From NCBI GenBank assembly GCA_032871835.1, contig CM065295.1, positions 39,306,360 to 39,370,359 of the forward strand: a DNA stretch of 64,000 bases, written 5' to 3'. Numbering within the stretch: position 1 is the stretch's first letter; the number at the start of each line of letters is the position of its first letter. Below, one piece after another: positions 57,421-64,000 of this stretch. This DNA comes from Dipteronia dyeriana (lineage: Eukaryota; Streptophyta; Magnoliopsida; Sapindales; Sapindaceae). Made by a program: the position numbers and the translations under genes. The notes under the pieces are model-generated. The model was not told the origin of the DNA. It searched no databases and worked only from the letters and a program-made list of their open reading frames with translations.

Positions 57421-58563
57421 ACTTTGGTCAATTATGCAGAATTGTTTAGACAAGAGGCTAATGGCCTATTGAAAAAGAGAATTTTCCATTTTTTACTGAA
57501 CAAAAAAATAGTAATACTGAATTATATATCAATTTTATATTTTCCTAAACTGGTTTTGTTATTTCTTCTTTTGCTCACTAACTGTTGGGGTGTGGGCTCA
57601 GTGAGATTGCTGGTTCGAATTATTGGTTTTGCCTGTAACCAAATGGAGATATGATCGGCTTCCATTTTCAAGTATGAGAGGGAGAGGGCATATCAAATAT
57701 GAGAGAGAGAGAAAAGGGCCGGTCGAGAGGGTTTAGCCTTTACCCTCGGTTTAAACCTGGACCGCCTCATTAAAATGTCTGAAATTTATGGGGTTTTAAA
57801 AACCCTCTGCAGTTGTGGGCCGGATAAGGGTTTAGATTAGGGCCTATTTCAAGCCCACAAATGACCCACGTAAACAAAAGAAATATAGGTATTTTTTTAA
57901 AACACGCTCTGAGCCTCTCTCAACATCTCATCTTCTTAGCCTCTCTCAACATCTCATCTATGCTCATCACTCACCGGTATCACCTCTTTTTTCATCTCCA
58001 TTGACACGACTCATCTTCCGCTGTTGCCGTCGACACAACCCATATTCTGTCGCTGTCATGACACATTCCAGTCATCGTCGACCCTTCTTTCTCAATCTCG
58101 ATCTCAATCAATCTCTTTGATCCATTTCGATCTTCTGTCGGCCGTTGTGAAGCCCAGGATTCGTGGTGGCTTGTGGTGGTGGTTTGATTGTGTTGGTGGG
58201 AGAGGTTTTTGCGTTGGGTTTTGGTGGTGGGAGGGAGTTTCTCGGTAGGTAGTCGTTGGGATGTTCGGCTTTGGCTTCGGCGGCTGTGGCGATGGTTACT
58301 AGTTTGGCAGTGGGGCGGTGGTCTTGGAAAGGAGATCTGAGGAGAGAATGGGAGAGAGAGGAGAGAAAATTTAGGGTTTGTAATATTAAAATTTTAATTT
58401 ATGTTAATATTAATTAATTTAAATGTATTTTTTATTATTTAGAGATAATAATTTTTTAATTTCTATTAATATTTATTAATTAAAATATTTTTTTAAATTT
58501 TTGTACCAAATTCTATTCAATAGATTTACATATCAAATAACTATATGGGCTATGTTGGAATTT
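57421..58563. other. Intergenic, no supported gene
   Basis: Includes a (GA)-rich stretch at 57670-57715, a tandemly repeated CCTCTCTCAACATCTCATCT at about 57914-57960, and a GC-richer part (57960-58330) whose frames are low-complexity (tryptophan/glycine-rich at 58024-58248). That part might be a gene-regulatory or transposon remnant; nothing was recognised. Confidence 0.4.
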
Positions 58564-58564
58564 A

Positions 58565-58644
58565 AAAATTGTTCTATGTGGATTGAGTTGGAAAAATTGT
58601 TCTATTTGGATTGAATTTGAAAATTGTTCTATTTGGATTAATTG
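58565..58644. repeat. Three-copy 28-bp tandem repeat
   Basis: AAAATTGTTCTATNTGGATT occurs three times in succession, with spacing of about 27-28 bases. Confidence 0.8.
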
Positions 58645-58844
58645 TTTTAATAGAATTTTTAATTAATTTGGTTAGTAAAAATTGAGACCCAATGAATTAA
58701 AAAATGTGTAGCAAAATTTGGATCTAAATCCGGAAAAAAGTGTTAAAAATTTCGGGTCAAAAAAATGTGTTAAAAAAAAGATCTAAATTCGGATCTAAAT
58801 CCGAGTCAAAATGTGTTAAAAATCAGATAAAAAAAAATCTGAAA

Positions 58845-59205
58845 CCGATCGAACTTTTTTTATTACTGTTCGAGCTTTTTTTGTACATGATCGAACTTTT
58901 TAAAATGAGATAGAGCTTTTTTTGATTAGAACCGATTTCTTTTTGTACATGATCGAGGTTTTTTTAATATGGTTCGAGTTTTTTTTAATATGGTTCAAGC
59001 TTTTTTCAAATATGGTTCGAGCTTTTTATTTTAGGGATCGAGTTTTTTTGTGAGGAATCAAGTTTTTTTTGTGAGGGATCAAGCTAAATCGAGTTTTTTT
59101 ATTGAGGGATCAAACATTTATTTTATGGATCGAGCTTTTTTATAATTTGATCGAGCTTTTTTACTAATGTTTCGAGCTTTTTTAAAATGTTTTACAGCTT
59201 TTATG
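58845..59205. repeat. Degenerate TTCGAGCTTTTTT minisatellite
   Basis: About a dozen units of 25-33 bases share the core (G)ATCGAGCTTTTTT or TTCGAGCTTTTTT, separated by variable AT-rich spacers such as TGTACATGATCGA, TAATATGGTTCGA and GTGAGGGATCAAG. It is strand-asymmetric, with T runs on the plus strand. Upstream, GATCTAAAT-CCG words at 58720-58805 form another small repeat. Confidence 0.8.
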
Positions 59206-60172
59206 TCTAAGATTTTAAACTTATTTGCAATACTTCAAATCAACTCGGTCAAATATATATACAAAAAAATACATACATGTTTATACATTATTTTTAAAAA
59301 GTTTACAACTCGCAGATAAAAAAATAATAATTGAGACAACATGTTTATATATTGTTAAACCACACAGAAATGTATGAAAAAATGAAAATGAAGATCAGAA
59401 ATATTAGTTTACCTTCTTGTGCAATATCTGGAATCGAGCTCGTTTTTTAAAGAGATACCCGGAGTAGTTGATTGATTTTCAGACAACTTTTTTGGAGAGA
59501 GACTTTTAAAGAATAAAGAATCGATTATTTAAGGGCAATTTCGGTAGTTCACTATAATAGGTGCCTTTTAAATTTAACTTATTTTACCGGTGACATCACT
59601 GCAACTCCTCAAAAAAAAAATGACATTTTTCACGATTTCCACCGTTTAATTAATATATCAACACTGATATATATACCAATTTTGTTTGTATCAATCACCG
59701 GTTTGGTATATCACACACAAACTCACTGTTAAGAATATCAACACTGCACTTTGTGGTTATTGATATTTATATGAAGCACTCATGCTTCCATGTATCAAAA
59801 CATGACATGTTATCACTGTGACAACTACACTGATATCAAACAACTCACCTTTTGTTCACCAAAATTCATACTTTTAATTTCACAATTACCAGTACCCAAA
59901 AACACTGTTATTTCATTATCAGTACACTAAAACCACATATCTCACAATTGTCGGTGATTCTCGGTTTGTATCGAATACATATATGTCAAACACTAACATA
60001 AATATCAGATAGGTATATCACACATTTGAATACATTATATATACAATATATATAATCAAAATCGTAATATACCAAATAGTATGAGATAATATATCCAACA
60101 CTGATATATAACTTTTCAAGTATAAAATAATAAGACCAGTATGTTGATATACTGATATTTGTATACACTGTA
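59206..60172. other. Intergenic, AT-rich, repeated TATCA/CACTGATAT words
   Basis: No gene. From 59640 on, words such as TATCAACACTGATATATA, TATCACACACA and AACACTG recur irregularly; this could be an old mobile element, unresolved. Confidence 0.4.
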
Positions 60173-60180
60173 TGTATACC

Positions 60181-60853
60181 ATGGGGTCGGTATAAAAATC
60201 GAAACCGAATTGAATCGAACCAAACCGAACCTAAGAAGGGCGTTTGGTTCGGTTCATAGCTTCTATTCGGTTCAAACCGATTTGAAATTTGAAAACGAAA
60301 TTGAATTCGGTTCGGTTTCAGTTTTGACATAACAAAACCGAACCGAACCGAATAAACCGAATTGTCTTAATTAATTATTTTGTAAGGTTCAATTTTATTA
60401 TGGATTGTTTTTTTATGATGTTTTATTTTTGGACTACATTATATATTACATTTTTTTACTTCTATTTTATAGAAATTATGATAATTTTATATTTTGATTG
60501 AGTATGTAGACCGAATATGATTGAAATTTTAGATTTGGATTCAAAATTGGATTGTATTTTGTTTAAATTAATTTTTACATATTATGTTTTCTTAAAAAAG
60601 TTTAAACCTAAATGTCAAAAATGCAACTTAAAAGCCTAAAAAATTAAAAAAACGTATTAAAAAACCTTTAAAGCCCAATAGACCCAAAACCGAATTAAAC
60701 CGAACCGAGATAAAGGTGTTAGGTTCAATTCGGTTTTCAGGTTCAAACGGTTCAAACTGATTCAAACTGATTCACATTTTTAAAAACCAAATATATATCG
60801 GTTCAATATGTTTTTGACCAAAATCGAACCGAGCCGAACCATGTCCACCCCTA
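60181..60853. mobile_element. Non-autonomous hAT element, TGTATACC duplication
   Basis: The 8-bp duplication TGTATACC occurs at 60173-60180 and 60854-60861. The right end inverted is TAGGGGTGGACATGG, the canonical plant hAT tip. The left end ATGGGGTCGGTAT is a diverged version. Both subterminal regions are rich in AACCGAACCGAA and inverted TTCGGTTCGGTT words (60195-60355 and 60680-60840), like a transposase-binding array. The middle is AT-rich with no transposase. Confidence 0.85.
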
Positions 60854-60861
60854 TGTATACC

Positions 60862-62340
60862 ATATGTATACACAACACAATGTTCGACTCACGAGCACCA
60901 AAAGAAATGTATTTGAAGACCGATTATCCCTTGTATACGGCAACGACCGGAATATTAAAAATACAATACATGAAAGAAATGAATATAAGAGTAAAGATAA
61001 GAAAACTTGTCTTAAGATTGTTAGAAAATTTGATTGGTTTTCGGTAATTCATTTATAAAAAATTTCAAATCCATTTCGATACAAAACACCAACGAAATAT
61101 CTGGATTATAAATTTGGTATAAAGAATCCTAGAATCGAGTCCCGTGTTTCACACGGTGTCCTTAAGACAAATTCGCCGTTAACACCGTATGTGTTTGGCG
61201 TTTGTCTCCCATGATAAAACGATTCACAGTGGTTGTGTATTAACACCACCACTATCAGCAAACTAAAATCGTTATCTGAACTTACCACAGAAGAACACAA
61301 AAGTGAAGAACAGGAGCAAGAAGTTGCAAGGCATAAAAAAAGTTGGAGTAATTTTTATGTCTGTGTTTTTCGTATGTTTCCAAGAATGAGAGGCACTCAA
61401 TATATAAATCATTCGTTATAGAAAGCATTCAAAGAGGAAATCAAGAGATATAATTGTATATAATTCTCATTAATAATGACAATTTTAAAAGTCAAAACCG
61501 TTTTGATTTGAAAATTTTAATGCTTTAATTAATTCGAAATTAATCAAAATCAATTACCATTAAATTGGTAATTACAATTTTTAAAATTCAAAACTTAAAT
61601 TCTGACAATAACAGAATTAATTTTGACATTAAATACTATTAATATATATATACTTAATCAAACATTTATTTTACCATCAATATGATATTTATTATTTTTT
61701 CGAAATCCTACTGGTGTATTTCGAATATCAATATCCCATTCACTCATTTACCTTTTTTCCAACAACTACCACCGTTCAAAAACCCTTTTTATTAAGCGAA
61801 AGTAGAGTGGACATAAACCAAGGAAGAACGGACACTTCAAATTTTTCAGAATGCAAGTGTCTGACACGTGAGGACACATGTTAAACACACCAAATGGAGT
61901 GTCTGTTGATTTTATGACTAGTTTGACCTTTTGAATATAAATGGGACATGGCAAGGTTATGTTTGGGGTAATTTTACAATTAATTTTGTAAAAAAAAGGG
62001 ATCAATTTAAAAAAATTTAGGGTGAAAATCAAATTTTGTTTAAATATAATCTTATTTGAATTTTGTATTATATTATGACTTATATGTGATATATGTTTTG
62101 ATTGAATTATGTTTTCATATATTATTATTTTCTTTTAAATATAAATATATATTATTTTAATTAATGTATTCTATCGTAATCGTATTCATATCTTAGGTTT
62201 TATAGATTTATATCCTTATCATAGTTTTTAGAAATTTATAGTATTTCTGTATTGTATCTCCATATCTGTGCAACATAGGTATAAACCAACAAACTAAACC
62301 GATATAATCGGTTTTGGTTTTGTTATATTTGATGTTTTGG
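60862..62340. other. Intergenic, AT-rich, no supported gene
   Basis: The frames at 60808-61058 and 61233-61421 are short and unrecognised. CGAGTCCCGTGTTTCACACGG at about 61137-61157 contains an inverted CGTGT/ACACG pair. Nothing else is assigned. Confidence 0.45.
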
Positions 62341-62612
62341 TTATATTAATGTAGAATTTTTTCTCAATTCTCAAGTGAATCTTCACAAAGTCGGTATTTC
62401 CTAGGTGAACCTAACTCGGACGAGGCCCTAAATGAATGCATGAAAGCTATGTACTGTGGAACTTTTCTAGTGCTCGGAGTTCGACCAGGCGCTCTACAAG
62501 ACGGAAAACAAGGTCAGGTTGATACTGGTGGCGGACCGACATTCACGCTCAGATTCTCAAGTTTTGAATGGTATTTGGAGAAGAATGAACCCCCTCAGGA
62601 TTTTCGATAGAG
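62341..62612 (+). other. GC-richer segment, LTR-like or coding relic
   Basis: An abrupt rise in GC; one frame is open for about 85 codons (ending TAG at about 62610) and reads EPNSDEALNECMKAMYCGTF, VLGVRPGALQDGKQ and FTLRFSSFEWYLEKN. Another frame is also largely open. I do not recognise either. CTCAGATTCTCAAGTTTTGA and ATGGTATTTGGAGAAGAATG resemble words in LTR leaders of plant retroelements, so an LTR relic is at least as likely as a gene. Confidence 0.3.
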
Positions 62613-62627
62613 CTTTAATATAAATAA

Positions 62628-63052
62628 CAGTGTTGCAAAAGTCCCCAACTAGGGCCGATTAGTCTCTAGTCGACGATCTGCCGTCCGGATTAGGTGGTTT
62701 ACCGCCTAGTAGACTTAGTCGGTTAAAGTCAATAACTAGTCACCGTTGACTGATTATGTTGACTTTTTAGAATTTGACTGATTTTCTTTTTAAAAGATTT
62801 TGTTTAATTGTTTATGGATTTTGATTCTCAATATTGATTTTTTTTAAATTTTATTTTCAATTTAAGATTCAGTATATGAAATAGTATGAACATCAACTCA
62901 ATTATAATAAAAAATATATATTAAAAAAATTCCAAACGGCCACCGGTCTGTCGCCGTTCGACTTCAAACCAACCACCAAATCCTCAACTAGTCCTCAACT
63001 ACGCTGGGGGGTGCCACCGTCCAACTAGTGCCGAGTGCTTTCTCCACCATTG
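62628..63052. mobile_element. Non-autonomous hAT element, ATAAATAA duplication
   Basis: The perfect 8-bp duplication ATAAATAA occurs at 62620-62627 and 63053-63060. The ends are CAGTGTTGCAAAAG and, inverted, CAATGGTGGAGAAAG. GC-rich subterminal parts carry ACTAG/CTAGTCG words (62648-62760 and 62940-63035) around an AT-rich middle. No coding capacity. Confidence 0.85.
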
Positions 63053-63060
63053 ATAAATAA

Positions 63061-63400
63061 GCAGAATGATAGTTTGTATGAATTCAAAATCAAGGTCAAA
63101 TCCTGCCCAATTATTGGGGTATCATACTATCATATATATTTCCTTTTTGTTGTCCCCATACCTTTTTCCTTTAACTAGTCATTCTGTTTCATTTATGCCC
63201 GTGATAATTGCTAATGCAATTATTGATTAAAATGATTATAATAGCAATATATCACTTGATCATGGAGTAATGAATTAAAAATCAGAGCTTTTACAAAGTG
63301 ATTTCATGATTGTTTGAAGTTATTGGTCAAGGTGAAAATGTTGCAATTAATGATATGGATAACCTTTTCACTTTCCTGAGAAAGTCTAAAGAAAAAGTGA
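63061..63400. other. Intergenic, no feature seen
   Basis: AT-rich single-copy-looking sequence. The left boundary of the copia LTR on its right is not resolved and could fall within its last part. Confidence 0.4.
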
Positions 63401-63700
63401 AGGAGAAAATAGAGAAAAAAAGAAAGAACTTCTAGAACACAATCTGTGTTGAAATTTGGAAAAAAAAAATATTAATGAAAAATAAGCATTGTATATCAGA
63501 ATTGTGTGAACATCAATTTTGTTGCGTAGAAACACACTTTCTTGCCAATACCAGTTAATGGCTGAGATCTTCTACTTTTGCTTTTCCATACGATGTTATC
63601 AACTGTTGATATCTTCTCCCTTTGTAATCTGTGTGCTACTCAAACAACAAATGGGGATCAATCTAGATTAGCTATCTTTGATTGATTCAGATTCCCGACA
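63401..63700 (-). repeat. 3' LTR of a copia element (left boundary unresolved)
   Basis: The right boundary is sharp. On the minus strand, a purine-rich TTTGTGGGGGA precedes TGTCGGGAATCTGAATC at 63700, a normal polypurine-tract/LTR junction just after the RNase H end. The LTR extends toward lower coordinates past the A-rich tract near 63470; no terminal CA or target duplication was fixed. Confidence 0.55.
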
Positions 63701-64000
63701 TCCCCCACAAACTCAAAGCGGAGGTAGTCATCATGAATTTGTTCCGCAAATATAAGAACTAAGGAGTGGACAAGGATTTAGTAAAAATATGTGCCACTTG
63801 ATCAGGAGTAGGGACATGATTCACTTGTACTTTCTTTTGTATTACTTTCTCAAGAAAAAAGTACAAGTCGAGATCTACGTGCTTTATTCGCGCATGAAGT
63901 ACCAGATGACTAGACATAGCAATAGTGCTTTAATTGTCACACCATACTGCTGGAAGTATGGGCTGTGTTACCTTTAGCTTAGTAAGGACTTTGGCCATGT
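63701..64000 (-). pseudogene. Copia RNase H C-terminus, runs off the window
   Basis: The minus strand reads ILPAVWCDN, STIAMSSHLVLHARIKHV, DLDLYFFLEKVIQKKVQVNH, VPTPDQVAHIFTKSL and FLYLRNKFMM, the end of a copia Pol RNase H. Stops sit after CDN (CAA to TAA) and after STP (CAG to TAG). Both are C-to-T changes, so the copy is dead. The rest of the element lies beyond 64000. Confidence 0.85.

Noticed and set aside
58024..58248. 74-codon tryptophan/glycine-rich frame
   Set aside because: The frame is low-complexity from GGTGGT/TTGTGG runs, with no conserved motif.

Overview
The window is nuclear DNA of a flowering plant, almost certainly a eudicot. It is AT-rich, it carries one intact intron-containing gene for a plant Tudor staphylococcal nuclease (TSN), and most of the rest is nested plant transposable elements. 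I cannot name the species from sequence alone. No rRNA, tRNA, CRISPR array or bacterial-type operon was found.

Layout. 1-2465: an LTR-like stretch, then a decayed Ty1/copia reverse transcriptase/RNase H. 2466-6256: part of a minus-strand element from a family with long (1.9-2.2 kb) LTRs. In the copies whose interior can be read this family carries gag but no pol (TR-GAG-like). Other members are a solo LTR at 8832-11034, a two-LTR copy at 13864-20641 and a solo LTR at 39351-41556 with a perfect GACAC target duplication. 7609-8417 is a long foldback element, 8440-12815 a Mutator-like TIR pair, and 12173-12648 a PIF/Harbinger-type MITE. 13608-21616 is a TTA-flanked, TIR-bounded DNA transposon. 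It holds a captured 5' fragment of a pentatricopeptide-repeat gene resembling Arabidopsis YS1 and was itself invaded by the 13864-20641 retroelement. 21755-23165 holds small foldback MITEs.

23281-44354 is one 21-kb nest. A copia-type non-coding (LARD-like) element with 532-bp LTRs contains a 12.2-kb Ty3/gypsy element of the Tat/Retand type (25891-38073) and the solo LTR at 39351. The gypsy element has minus-strand gag-PR-RT-RH-aRNH-INT, plus an intron-bearing extra ORF on the opposite strand. All of its coding regions carry stops or frameshifts. 44867-48268 is an inactivated hAT transposon with a TCTAGCAG target duplication and long CCGGTT/GGAACC subterminal arrays.

49756-57400 is the TSN gene: TATA box, 5'UTR intron, 16 coding exons, 986 residues. 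It is the only gene here that looks functional. 57400-64000 is intergenic, with slippage-type minisatellites, two short hAT-type non-autonomous elements (60181-60853 and 62628-63052, both with perfect 8-bp target duplications) and a minus-strand copia RNase H plus LTR running off the right end.

The main story is a single housekeeping-type RNA-binding gene beside a layered transposon accumulation. The most unusual items are the gag-only LTR family with copy-specific GC-rich word arrays in its LTRs, the PPR gene fragment inside a TIR element, and the spliced antisense ORF of the gypsy element. All homology statements come from reading the translations and from memory of the families; no database search was run.
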